Source: Flavobacterium quisquiliarum
GTDB taxonomy: Bacteria > Bacteroidota > Bacteroidia > Flavobacteriales > Flavobacteriaceae
NCBI RefSeq assembly: GCF_019308285.1
Contig: NZ_WWEM01000020.1
Coordinates: forward strand, 124,001-188,000
Direction: 5' to 3'
DNA: 64,000 nucleotides
Shown piece by piece: positions 43,517 through 56,145 of the stretch; within the stretch, counting starts at the first letter, position 1; each line of letters opens with the position of its first letter. The notes beneath the pieces are model-generated. The model had not been told where the DNA came from. It was given only the letters and a program-made list of their open reading frames with translations, and ran no database searches. The position numbers were made by a program, and so were the translations under genes.

Positions 43517-43603
43517 TTTCACGCAGATTTTACAGATTTAAGCAGATTATTAATTGATTTTTATCTGCGTTAATCAGCCAAAATCTGCAAAATCTGCGTG
43601 AAA
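43517..43603. repeat. Palindromic spacer of the GCAGATTT family
   Basis: TTTCACGCAGATTTTACAGA at the left pairs with the AAATCTGCAAAATCTGCGTG segment at the right. Confidence 0.65.
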
Positions 43604-43624
43604 CAAAAAATAAAAAAAACTTAG

Positions 43625-43642
43625 TCCCGATAGCTATCGGGA
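43625..43642. repeat. Perfect 18-bp palindrome TCCCGATAGCTATCGGGA
   Basis: It lies 25 bp upstream of the next start codon and is related to the palindrome at 37064-37079, with a changed core. Confidence 0.65.
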
Positions 43643-43667
43643 TAGCGCCTAAAAGGCAAAAAAAAAC

Positions 43668-44798
43668 ATGAAAATGAAAATTAAATATCTAATTCTAACC
43701 ATTTCAGCACTTGCTATAACCAGCTGTGCAACAAAATACAAGAAAAGAGAAATTACCGACAACGTAATGCAGGAGATTTACGAAGAAATCAAAACGCCTT
43801 ACAAATACGGCTTGGTAATGGTTCCTACCGACAACTCATACAAAATGGATTGTCCGAGTGTATTCAGAAAAGACGGTAAATGGTACATGACGTATTTAAT
43901 TTATGACGGACGAGGTTATGAAACTTGGTTAGCAGAAAGTGATAATTTGTTAGACTGGAAACATCTAGGAAAAGTAATGTCTTTCTCAGAAAATGAAAAA
44001 CATTGGGATGTTAACCAAAAAGCAGGATATATTTCGTTACAAGACATGACTTGGGGCGGAAGCTACGAATGGGAAAAATACGATGACAAATACTGGATGA
44101 GTTATTTTGGAGGAGACAGCAAAGGTTATGAAGCGGGTGTTTTATCAATCGGAATGGCATATACCAAAGAAGCTCCGACAAAACCACACGAATTTCAGAG
44201 ATTAGAAAATCCGGTTTTGACTCCAAAAGATAAAGACGCAAAATGGTGGGATAATAGCACAATGTACAAAAACAGTGTGATTCGAGATAAAGATAAATTG
44301 ACGGGACACAATTTTATTATGTATTACAATGCACGTGGTGATAGTATAAATCCTGCTAAGGGCGCAGAGCGTATTGCTATGGCCGTGTCGGACGATATGA
44401 AAGAATGGAAACGTTATGGCGACAAACCTTTAATCAATCATCATAAAGGAATCTCAGGAGATGCTTATATTCAGCGTATTAATGATACTTGGGTAATGTT
44501 TTATTTTGGAGCCTTTTGGACAGGCTGGGATCAAGGTGCATTTAACCGTTTTGCCGTTTCGAATGATTTAGTAAACTGGACCGACTGGAAAGGAGACGAT
44601 TTAGTTAAATCTTCTGAACCTTATGATGATATGTTTGCGCATAAGTCATTTGTTGTAAAACATGATGGCGTTGTTTATCATTTTTATTGTGCCGTTAACA
44701 AAGCAGAACAAAGAGGAATTGCAATCGCAACATCTAAAGATTTAGGAAAAAGCAAATTGAATTTTGTAGCTCCGCCGGAGAAAAAGAAGAAGAATTAA
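43668..44798 (+). CDS. Lipoprotein five-bladed beta-propeller glycosidase-like protein (GH43/GH130-like)
   Basis: A lipoprotein signal ends LAITSC (Cys about residue 20). Blade motifs include MDCPSVFRKDGKWYMTYLIY near residue 63, AGYISLQDMTWGG near 125, AERIAMAVSDDMKEWKRYG near 235, GDAYIQRINDTWVMFYFGAF near 265 and AHKSFVVKHDGVVYHFY near 328. Acidic residues at blade starts fit a GH43- or GH130-like active site, but the exact family and substrate are not clear. A surface or periplasmic exo-acting glycosidase is likely. Confidence 0.7.
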   Translation: MKMKIKYLILTISALAITSCATKYKKREITDNVMQEIYEEIKTPYKYGLVMVPTDNSYKMDCPSVFRKDGKWYMTYLIYDGRGYETWLAESDNLLDWKHLGKVMSFSENEKHWDVNQKAGYISLQDMTWGGSYEWEKYDDKYWMSYFGGDSKGYEAGVLSIGMAYTKEAPTKPHEFQRLENPVLTPKDKDAKWWDNSTMYKNSVIRDKDKLTGHNFIMYYNARGDSINPAKGAERIAMAVSDDMKEWKRYGDKPLINHHKGISGDAYIQRINDTWVMFYFGAFWTGWDQGAFNRFAVSNDLVNWTDWKGDDLVKSSEPYDDMFAHKSFVVKHDGVVYHFYCAVNKAEQRGIAIATSKDLGKSKLNFVAPPEKKKKN

Positions 44799-44805
44799 GA
44801 GGAAA

Positions 44806-44826
44806 GTACAAAGTACAAAGTACAAA
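44806..44826. repeat. Three tandem GTACAAA heptamers
   Basis: The unit GTACAAA is repeated three times without change just after the propeller gene. Confidence 0.7.
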
Positions 44827-44897
44827 GAATTAAGATATAGTATGCTTTTTAAACCTGATAGGTTTAATTACTTAAAAATAAATAAAGACACAGTTTT

Positions 44898-48355
<3,458 letters not shown>

Positions 48356-48402
48356 TAATTGATAATTGATAATTGATAATTGATAATTGATAATTGATAA
48401 TT
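48356..48402. repeat. Tandem heptanucleotide repeat (TAATTGA), 6.7 units
   Basis: Six full TAATTGA units and a partial seventh begin two bases after the GH2 coding region. Perfect simple repeats of this length can change copy number by slippage. Confidence 0.9.
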
Positions 48403-48437
48403 TTAAAATTAAGAACTAATAGTTTAAGGTACAGATT

Positions 48438-48534
48438 GTCATTTCGAGGGACGAGAAATCTTCGCAAGAAACTTTACAAAGGTGATCCACCATGCGGAGC
48501 TACTCACGAAGATTTCTCCTTACGTCGAAATGAC
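48438..48534. repeat. Palindromic spacer, second copy of the GTCATTTCGA family
   Basis: The left arm GTCATTTCGAGGGACGAGAA pairs imperfectly with the right arm ending CGTCGAAATGAC. Confidence 0.65.
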
Positions 48535-48556
48535 AAAAAAGACGAAAAAAAGTAAA

Positions 48557-48624
48557 AAATCTGCCAAATCAGCCAAATCTGCGAGAGTAAATTTTTCCCG
48601 CAGATTTGGCAGATAAAACAGATT
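48557..48624. repeat. Palindromic spacer of the GCAGATTTGG family
   Basis: AATCTGCCAAATCAGCCAAA with ATCTGCG at the left pairs with CGCAGATTTGGCAGA at the right. It ends 20 bp before the GH106 start codon. Confidence 0.6.
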
Positions 48625-48643
48625 ATAAAAAAAACAAAGAATA

Positions 48644-51600
48644 ATGTTTCAAAAAAAACACCTCTTTTTTATCCTCCTTTTGGCAAGCCTCGTCTCTGCA
48701 CAGGAAGTTCATAAAAAAGAATCTTTTCAGCCAACTTTAGACTCCTCAAGACCTTGGGTGTATTGGTATTGGATGAAATCGGCCTATTCTAAACCTGGAA
48801 TTACAGCCGATTTAGAAGCCATGAAACAAGCCGGGATTGCGGGCGCTTATTTAATGACTATTAAAGGTCCAGCCAATCCGCCATTGATAGATCCGCCAGT
48901 TTTACAGTTGACGCCTGAATTTTGGGATATGATTCATTGGGCTTTTAAAGAAGCAGATCGTTTAGGTTTGAAACTGGCTTTTCATGGAGCAGACGGATTT
49001 GCCGTTGCAGGCGGGCCGTGGATTACACCAGAAATGTCGATGCAAAAAGTAGTCTGGTCAACAACTGAAATTTTAGGTGGAAAAAAAGTTGCGTCGAAAT
49101 TGCCAGTGCCAGAACACTATAAGGATTATTATAAAGACATTGCCACATTTGCTAGTCCGATTAAAGAATACCAAATTACTTCGCAGATGCAACTCCCAAA
49201 AGTGACAACATCAAACAATACCGATGCATCTTTTTTGGCTGATCCTAAAAAAGATGAAAACTTCAAATTTGTCGATGCGGGTTGGATTCAATACGAATTT
49301 GCACAGCCTTTTACCTGCAAATCTATTGTTATTGAAACCAAAGGAAGAGATTTTCAGGCACAGCGTCTTATTGTAGAAGTGAGTGATGACGGAATCAATT
49401 TTAGATTCCACGAAAGAATGATCGCACCACGTCATGGTTGGCAGGATATGGATTTCCCAAATACACATACTATTACGCCAGTTACAGCAAAATATTTCCG
49501 ATTTGTTTATGATCCAAAGGGAACAGAGCCAGGAGCAGAAGATTTAGATTTTGCAAAGTGGAAACAGAATTTGAAAGTGAGTAAAATTACACTTTCGAAC
49601 CAATCACTGATTAATAATTACGAAGGAAAATCAGGAGCAATCTGGCGTTTGACTCCGCAAACTACAGAAAAAGAAATTCCAAATTCTGATGCATTCAAAA
49701 AGTCAGAAATTATCAATATATCCAATTTTGTTGATGCCGATGGAAACCTAAACTGGAAAGCTCCAAAAGGGAAATGGAAAATTATCCGAATGGGACATAC
49801 TTCTACAGGACATGAAAATGCAACAGGCGGAGCAGGAAAAGGACTGGAAGTCGACAAATTTAATCCAGAATTAATTCGTTTTCAGTTGGATCATTGGTTT
49901 GGAGATGCCGTTCGCTCGGCAGGCTCAGAATTGGCTTCAAAAGTTTTAGAAATTCTTCATTTTGACAGTTGGGAATGTGGAAGCCAAAACTGGTCTTCGG
50001 TTTTTCAGGCAGAATTTAAAAAGAGACGTGGCTACGATCTTGTAGAATATCTTCCAGTTATGGCCGGAATTCCCGTAGAAAGTGCCAATTTCTCAGAGAA
50101 AGTTTTATACGATGTTCGTAAAACAATTGCCGATTTAGTTGCCGATAATTTCTACGGAACTGTAGCGCAAATCGCCAAAGAAAACAATATAAAATTAAGT
50201 GCAGAAAATGTAGCGCCAGTTGTAACCAGCGATGCATTGCTTCACTATAAATTTGTCGATTATCCAAGTGGAGAATTTTGGCTGAAAAGCCCAACCCACG
50301 ATAAACCTTTTGACATGGTTGATGCCATTTCGGGCGGGCATATTTACGGAAAAGATATTATTCAGGCTGAATCTTTTACGGCTCTGAGAATGGATTGGGA
50401 CGAACATCCCGGAAATCTAAAAACAACGGCAGACCGGAATTATGCTTTAGGAATTAACCGTTTATTCTATCACGTTTTTGTCCATAATCCGTGGACGGAT
50501 AGAAAACCCGGAATGACCTTAGACGATATCGGAACTTTTTTTCAGAGAGATCAAACTTGGTGGAAACCCGGAAAAGCGTGGTTCGATTATTGCCAAAGAG
50601 TGCAGTTTCAGTTGCAAAAAGGTAAACCTGTAATTGATTTGGCAGTTTTTATTGGCGAAGATTTTCCTTCCCGTTCTTTTGTTCCAGATCGTTTGGTTCC
50701 TTTTATTCCGAATGTTTTCGGAAAAGAAAGATTGGAAAGCGAGAAAATCCGTTTAGAAAATGAAGGCCAACCAACGGCAAAAATGCCCAAAGAAGTGACC
50801 TATTCTAAAAACATAACTGATTTATCACAATGGATTAACCCGCTAAATGGTTACCAATATGATTCATTTAATGCCGATGTTTTAATTAATCGTGCGAAAG
50901 TGGTAAACGGAAAAATTTCATTTGAAGGCGGAATAGAATATGGCGCTTTATTCTTCCCAGGAAGTCATAAAATGGCACCAAATAAGATGCTTTCTTTGGC
51001 TTCTGCCGAAAAAATCCTGCAGTTGTTAAAAGAAGGAGCGACAATTTTTGTGGATGAAAGACCAAACCTTCAGCCAGGAATTCAATCAGAAACCGATCAA
51101 AAGAAATGGCAAAATGTAATTGATGAAATCTGGAATAATGCCAATTCATCAACATGGAAAATCGGAAAAGGAACGGTTGTCAAATTACCGTATTTAGGAA
51201 ATGATTTTGCGTCAATCGGAATTACTCAGGATGTTTATTTTCCAAATTTAAACCGAGCTGATTCAGAAACATTGGCGTGGGCGCATCGTAAGTCGGAAAC
51301 AGAAGATGTTTATTTCATTTCGAATCAAAAAGGAGAAAAAAGAACATTCGATGCTTCTTTCAGAATAGCTGGAAAAATTCCTGTTTGGTACAATCCTGTA
51401 ACAGATGAAACTTCGACTTTAGTCAATTGGAAAATAGAAAACGGAAGAACAATTGTTTCGATAACTTTAGATGCCAACGAATCAGGTTTTGTGATTTTTA
51501 AAGGAGAAACGAAAGAAGTTTTAGCACATGAAAAATCATCTGAGTTTGAAAATGTTCAGACTTTAGATGAAAACTGGGAATTACAATTTGATCCTGAATT

Positions 51601-52030
51601 TAAAGGTCCAAAAGAAGTAGTTAAAACGAACAAACTTTTTGATTGGAGTACTTCTGAAAATGACCAAATTAAGTATTATTCGGGAACTGTAGTTTATAAA
51701 AAAGAGTTTGTCTGGAAAGGAAAAGATTCCAATAAAATCTGGCTGGATTTAGGAGAAATCTCAAATATCGCCGAAATCAAAATCAATGGAAAAGACTGCG
51801 GAACTCTTTGGACTTTCCCTTTCAAAACTGATATTTCAAAAGCTTTACAAAAAGGAAAAAATACGATAGAAATTAAAATCACAAATACCTGGGCAAATAG
51901 ATTAATTGGCGATCAAAAATTGCCAAAAGAAGAAAGATTAACATGGACAACAGCGCCGTTCCGTTTAGATGGAGAGCCATTGTTGAAAGCGGGATTATTT
52001 GGGCCAGTTACAATTTTACAAGAAAAATAA
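48644..52030 (+). CDS. GH106-type alpha-L-rhamnosidase
   Basis: A signal peptide (to about residue 19) is followed by the GH106 opening RPWVYWYWMKSAYSKPGI and DLEAMKQAGIAGAYLMT. A barrel region spans to about residue 800, with inserted beta-sandwich segments, for example around FTCKSIVIETKGRDFQAQRL. The C-terminal galactose-binding-like domain has WLDLGEISNIAEIKING and GLFGPVTI. At 1128 residues it matches the family. GH106 enzymes remove alpha-linked rhamnose from rhamnogalacturonan, including RG-II. Its presence beside GH78 suggests two different rhamnose linkages. Confidence 0.85.
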   Translation: MFQKKHLFFILLLASLVSAQEVHKKESFQPTLDSSRPWVYWYWMKSAYSKPGITADLEAMKQAGIAGAYLMTIKGPANPPLIDPPVLQLTPEFWDMIHWAFKEADRLGLKLAFHGADGFAVAGGPWITPEMSMQKVVWSTTEILGGKKVASKLPVPEHYKDYYKDIATFASPIKEYQITSQMQLPKVTTSNNTDASFLADPKKDENFKFVDAGWIQYEFAQPFTCKSIVIETKGRDFQAQRLIVEVSDDGINFRFHERMIAPRHGWQDMDFPNTHTITPVTAKYFRFVYDPKGTEPGAEDLDFAKWKQNLKVSKITLSNQSLINNYEGKSGAIWRLTPQTTEKEIPNSDAFKKSEIINISNFVDADGNLNWKAPKGKWKIIRMGHTSTGHENATGGAGKGLEVDKFNPELIRFQLDHWFGDAVRSAGSELASKVLEILHFDSWECGSQNWSSVFQAEFKKRRGYDLVEYLPVMAGIPVESANFSEKVLYDVRKTIADLVADNFYGTVAQIAKENNIKLSAENVAPVVTSDALLHYKFVDYPSGEFWLKSPTHDKPFDMVDAISGGHIYGKDIIQAESFTALRMDWDEHPGNLKTTADRNYALGINRLFYHVFVHNPWTDRKPGMTLDDIGTFFQRDQTWWKPGKAWFDYCQRVQFQLQKGKPVIDLAVFIGEDFPSRSFVPDRLVPFIPNVFGKERLESEKIRLENEGQPTAKMPKEVTYSKNITDLSQWINPLNGYQYDSFNADVLINRAKVVNGKISFEGGIEYGALFFPGSHKMAPNKMLSLASAEKILQLLKEGATIFVDERPNLQPGIQSETDQKKWQNVIDEIWNNANSSTWKIGKGTVVKLPYLGNDFASIGITQDVYFPNLNRADSETLAWAHRKSETEDVYFISNQKGEKRTFDASFRIAGKIPVWYNPVTDETSTLVNWKIENGRTIVSITLDANESGFVIFKGETKEVLAHEKSSEFENVQTLDENWELQFDPEFKGPKEVVKTNKLFDWSTSENDQIKYYSGTVVYKKEFVWKGKDSNKIWLDLGEISNIAEIKINGKDCGTLWTFPFKTDISKALQKGKNTIEIKITNTWANRLIGDQKLPKEERLTWTTAPFRLDGEPLLKAGLFGPVTILQEK

Positions 52031-52034
52031 AGGT

Positions 52035-52096
52035 TAGCCACGAATTCACGAATTATTTTTAAAATCAGATTAATAAAAAATTCGCGAATTCGTGGC
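52035..52096. repeat. Inverted repeat with TAGCCACGAATTCACGAATT arms, copy 2
   Basis: The left arm at 52035-52054 pairs with AATTCGCGAATTCGTGGC at the right, with one mismatch. It ends 15 bp before the next start codon. Confidence 0.8.
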
Positions 52097-52111
52097 GGAA
52101 AAAAATAGAAT

Positions 52112-53536
52112 ATGAAAAAATCAATTATTGCATTATTAACGATTTTAGCGAGCTTTCAAATCAATGCCAAAATCAAACTACCAGCATTGTTTACCGACAA
52201 CATGATGTTGCAACAAAAGTCAAACACACCAATTTGGGGTTGGGCAGAAAAGAACGTAAATATTACAATCAAAACTTCGTGGGATTCTAAAACCTACAAG
52301 GTAAAAACAGATGCTTCAGGTAAATGGAAAACAGAATTAAAAACGGTTTCTTTTGGTGGTCCATATACTATTGAAGTTTCAGAAGGAACGGAAAAAATAA
52401 CCATCAAAAATGTTTTGTTAGGTGAAGTTTGGCTTTGTTCAGGGCAGTCAAATATGGAAATGCCATTAAAAGGATTTCAAGGACAGCCAGTTAAAAACGG
52501 AAATGAAATTATTGTGAGATCAACCAATAAAAACATTCGTTTAATTACGATTCCAAGAGCAACCGTTTTAGAACCTTTGCAAGATTTCGAAGGGAAATGG
52601 GAGGAAGCTTCTCCAAAATCAACCTCTCGTTTTAGCGCAACAGCTTGGTATTTTGGTTCGCTTTTACAGGAAGTTTTAAATGTTCCTGTGGGATTAATTC
52701 ACGTTTCGTATGGTGGTTCTAGCATGGAAGCTTGGATGAACAAAGAAATGCTGAAAGATTTCTCAAGTGCTAAAATTCCGACTACAAAAGAAGAATTGGT
52801 AAAAGACCCAAATCGTGTGCCAACGACTTTGTTTAACGGAATGCTTTCGCCTGTAATTGGGTACGGAATTAAAGGCTGTATTTGGTATCAGGGAGAATCG
52901 AATTACGAAAGAGCAAATGAATATACTGCTTTAATGAAAAAAATGGTAAGCAGTTGGAGAACGCTTTGGAATCAAGGAGATTTTCCTTTTTATTTCGCTC
53001 AGATTGCGCCTTTTAATTATGCTTCATTTCATCCAAAAGATTATCAGGAAAAATACAATTCGGCTTATTTGAGAGAAGCGCAGTTTAAGGCTTCGACAGC
53101 AATTCCGAACTCAGGAATGGCAGTTTTGATGGATGTAGGTGAAGAAAACAGTATTCATCCAATGGATAAAGAAAAAGGAGGAAATAGATTGGCTTTTCAA
53201 GCTTTGGCAAGAACATACGGAATTGAAGGTTTTGAATACGAAAGTCCGAAATACAAATCGATGGAGATAAAAGATGGCGCTGTAACGGTTTCTTTTGATG
53301 ATGTTAATAACGGAATTACATCTTATGACAAAGAAATAACTGGTTTTGAAATCGCAGGAGAAGACAAAGTTTTTTATCCAGCGAAAGCATCTGTTAGAAG
53401 AAAGTCAGTGGTTCTGACTTCTGATAAAGTAAAAAATCCAGTGGCAGTTCGTTATTTATGGAAAGATTTCGCTAAAGCGGAATTGTTTAGTGGCGGAGGT
53501 TTGCCGGTTTCTTCGTTTAGAACAGATGAGTGGTAA
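52112..53536 (+). CDS. Sialate O-acetylesterase-type carbohydrate acetylesterase (SGNH)
   Basis: A signal peptide (to about residue 19) leads to KLPALFTDNMMLQQ, then the nucleophile block LCSGQSNMEMPL near residue 111, IWYQGESNYERANEY near 251 and the histidine block IHPMDKEKGGNRLAFQ near 346. This is the SASA/DUF303 pattern. Despite the family name, members in pectin loci probably remove acetyl groups from plant polysaccharides, which opens the chain to the neighbouring hydrolases. It lies in the long rightward run. Confidence 0.85.
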   Translation: MKKSIIALLTILASFQINAKIKLPALFTDNMMLQQKSNTPIWGWAEKNVNITIKTSWDSKTYKVKTDASGKWKTELKTVSFGGPYTIEVSEGTEKITIKNVLLGEVWLCSGQSNMEMPLKGFQGQPVKNGNEIIVRSTNKNIRLITIPRATVLEPLQDFEGKWEEASPKSTSRFSATAWYFGSLLQEVLNVPVGLIHVSYGGSSMEAWMNKEMLKDFSSAKIPTTKEELVKDPNRVPTTLFNGMLSPVIGYGIKGCIWYQGESNYERANEYTALMKKMVSSWRTLWNQGDFPFYFAQIAPFNYASFHPKDYQEKYNSAYLREAQFKASTAIPNSGMAVLMDVGEENSIHPMDKEKGGNRLAFQALARTYGIEGFEYESPKYKSMEIKDGAVTVSFDDVNNGITSYDKEITGFEIAGEDKVFYPAKASVRRKSVVLTSDKVKNPVAVRYLWKDFAKAELFSGGGLPVSSFRTDEW

Positions 53537-53551
53537 TATATGGAGGACGCT

Positions 53552-53788
53552 CCTGCAAGGTTTTCAAAACCTTGTAGGTGTGGTTAAGGTATGAGTTTAA
53601 CGACTAGTCTGTCGTCCCGAGGAACGAGGGATCTCCGCAAGTAACTCGAAAAAGATTTACACACACTTAATTTATAACTCTCGCAGATTTGGCAGATTTT
53701 GGAGATAAAAATAAATCTACTCAATCTGCCAAATCTGCGAGAGAAAATAAAAAAATAAAGACCTACAAGGTTTTGGAAACCTTGCAGG
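53552..53788. repeat. Composite palindromic spacer
   Basis: Two hairpins, CCTGCAAGGTTTTCAAAACC (53552) and its inverted sister CCTACAAGGTTTTGGAAACC (53762), bracket a half copy of the GTCGTCCCGAGGAACGAG element and a CGCAGATTTGGCAGATT/AATCTGCCAAATCTGCG inverted pair (about 53684-53748). No coding signal is present. Confidence 0.65.
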
Positions 53789-53798
53789 AGAGAAAAAG

Positions 53799-56129
53799 AT
53801 GAAAAATACGATACTAATAATACTTTTCTTCACAACGCTTTGTCTTAAAGCGCAAATTCCTACGCTTGATAATTACAATCAGGTTTGGACAACGCAAAGT
53901 AATAATTCGTCAGAATCGATGCCTTTGGGAGGCGGGGATATTGGTATGAATGTCTGGGTTGAGAAAGGCGATTTGTATTTCTATTTTTCGCGAAGCGGGA
54001 CTTTCGATGAGCATAATACCTTATTGAAATTAGGTCGTGTAAAAGTCACTTTAACGCCAAATCCGTTTGAAGGGAAAGACGGTTTTCATCAGGAATTAAA
54101 ACTTAAAGGCGGTTATGTTTTGGTTGGGCAGAATGATACTAAAATCAAACTTTGGGTGGATGTTTTTAAACCAATCATTCATGTTGATTTAGAGAGTAAA
54201 AACCCGTTGAAAATGAGGGCTTCTTATGAAAGTTGGCGTTATCAGAACCGTTATCCGAAAGGGAAGGAAAATAATGCCAATTCTTATAAATGGGCGCCTC
54301 AGGGAGAACTTATTACGTATAAAGATTCTATTTTGTTTGAAAATAATGGAGTTAAATTTTACCACAGAAATCGAGAAAACACGGTTTTTGATGTTGCGGT
54401 AAAACAGCAAAAAATGGAATCGGTTAAAGATCAAATGCTAAACCCGATTGCGAATCTGAATTTTGGTGGATTTATGAAAGGCGATAATTTAAAGTCAGAT
54501 GGAACATATCTTGGAAAATATCAGGATACCGATTTTAAAGGGTTTAATTTAACAAGCATAAAACCATCCAAAAAACATTCTTTAGAAATTTATTTAAACA
54601 CCAATCAATCTGATTTTTCTACTTGGGATAATGGATTAAAAAGTTTGATTTCCGCAAATAAAAATACAGCTAAACAAGCCGAAAAAAACACTCAAAAATG
54701 GTGGAATAATTTCTGGAATCGCAGTTTTATTTTTACTCAAAAAAATCAATCGATTGCCAAAGATTCAGTGTATCAAATTGGGCAGAATTATCAATTGTTC
54801 CGATACATGCTGGGATGCAATGTGTACGGGAAATATCCAACAAAATTCAATGGCGGGCTTTTTACAGTTGATCCTGTTTACACGAATAAAGACCTCAATT
54901 TTACACCCGATTTCAGAAATTGGGGCGGAGGAACGATGACAGCTCAAAATCAGCGATTGGTTTATTTTCCAATGGTAAAAAGCGGTGATTTTGATATGAT
55001 GAAATCACAATTGGATTATTACGTTAGTCTTCAAAAAAATGCTGAACTGCGTAGTAAAGTATATTGGAATCATAACGGAGCATCATTCACAGAACAATTA
55101 GAAAACTTCGGCTTGCCAAATCCAGCTGAATACGAATGGAAACGTCCTGCAGATTATGATCCGGGAATGGAATACAATGCGTGGTTGGAATATGAATGGG
55201 ATACGGTTTTGGAATTCTGTCAAATGATGTTGCAACAGAAAGAATATGCTGGAGAAGACATTCAAAAATACAATCAATTCATCATTAGCTGTCTTCGATT
55301 TTTTGATGAACATTATCAATATTTAGCCAAACAAAGAAGCAGAAAAGCTTTGGATGGAAATGGAAAATTAATTCTTTTTCCGGGTTCAGGGGCGGAAACT
55401 TATAAAATGGCTAATAATGCCAATAGCACAATTTCGGCTTTACAAGTAATTACAGAAAGTCTTTTAAACCTTTCAGGGAATCAATTGTCAAAAGAAGACT
55501 CAGAATATTTAAAAGCATTTCAAACCAGAATTCCGCCTTTAAATTTAGGGCAGATTGAAAACCATAAAGTTTTACTTCCTGCTAAAACTTGGGAAAGAGT
55601 TAATAATTCTGAAGTTCCGCAATTGTATCCTGTTTATCCGTGGGGAATTTATGGTGTTGGAAAACCTGATTTGGAAACGGCTTTAAATACGTGGAAATAC
55701 GATCCAGATGCTTTAAAATTTAGAAGTCATGTAGGTTGGAAACAAGATAATATTTTCTCGGCTCGTTTGGGTTTAACGGAAGAAGCGATGAAATATAATA
55801 CAATGAAAATAGCGAATTCAGAGAGACGTTTTCCAGCATTTTGGGGACCTGGATTTGATTGGGTTCCAGATCATAATTGGGGTGGATCAGGAATGATTGG
55901 CATGCAGGAAATGCTTTTGCAGGAAGCAGACGGGAAAATCTATCTTTTCCCAGCGTGGCCGAAAGAATGGAACGTTCATTTTAAATTACACGCCAAACAA
56001 AATACTACAATTGAAGCCGAACTCGTGAATGGAGAATTGAAGGTTTTAAAAGTAATTCCAGAAGAAAGAAAAAATGACATTATAAATCTGCTAGGAAAAT
56101 CTGAAGCAGAGAAAATGAAATTAAACTAA
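53799..56129 (+). CDS. DUF5703-type protein, probable (alpha/alpha)6-barrel glycoside hydrolase
   Basis: A signal peptide (to about residue 19) precedes an N-terminal beta domain with SESMPLGGGDIGMNVWV near residue 38, as in DUF5703 and GH95-like proteins. From about residue 320 the sequence is helical and barrel-like (WWNNFWNRSFIF, NCNVYGKYPTKFNGGLFTVD-like segment, MTAQNQRLVYFPMV, YPVYPWGIYGVG). LFPAWPKEWNVHFKLHA near the end is common in GH95 relatives. A role in removing a terminal sugar such as fucose or galactose is possible but unproven. PL1 follows after 16 bp. Confidence 0.7.
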   Translation: MKNTILIILFFTTLCLKAQIPTLDNYNQVWTTQSNNSSESMPLGGGDIGMNVWVEKGDLYFYFSRSGTFDEHNTLLKLGRVKVTLTPNPFEGKDGFHQELKLKGGYVLVGQNDTKIKLWVDVFKPIIHVDLESKNPLKMRASYESWRYQNRYPKGKENNANSYKWAPQGELITYKDSILFENNGVKFYHRNRENTVFDVAVKQQKMESVKDQMLNPIANLNFGGFMKGDNLKSDGTYLGKYQDTDFKGFNLTSIKPSKKHSLEIYLNTNQSDFSTWDNGLKSLISANKNTAKQAEKNTQKWWNNFWNRSFIFTQKNQSIAKDSVYQIGQNYQLFRYMLGCNVYGKYPTKFNGGLFTVDPVYTNKDLNFTPDFRNWGGGTMTAQNQRLVYFPMVKSGDFDMMKSQLDYYVSLQKNAELRSKVYWNHNGASFTEQLENFGLPNPAEYEWKRPADYDPGMEYNAWLEYEWDTVLEFCQMMLQQKEYAGEDIQKYNQFIISCLRFFDEHYQYLAKQRSRKALDGNGKLILFPGSGAETYKMANNANSTISALQVITESLLNLSGNQLSKEDSEYLKAFQTRIPPLNLGQIENHKVLLPAKTWERVNNSEVPQLYPVYPWGIYGVGKPDLETALNTWKYDPDALKFRSHVGWKQDNIFSARLGLTEEAMKYNTMKIANSERRFPAFWGPGFDWVPDHNWGGSGMIGMQEMLLQEADGKIYLFPAWPKEWNVHFKLHAKQNTTIEAELVNGELKVLKVIPEERKNDIINLLGKSEAEKMKLN

Positions 56130-56145
56130 CTATTACCACAAAAAA

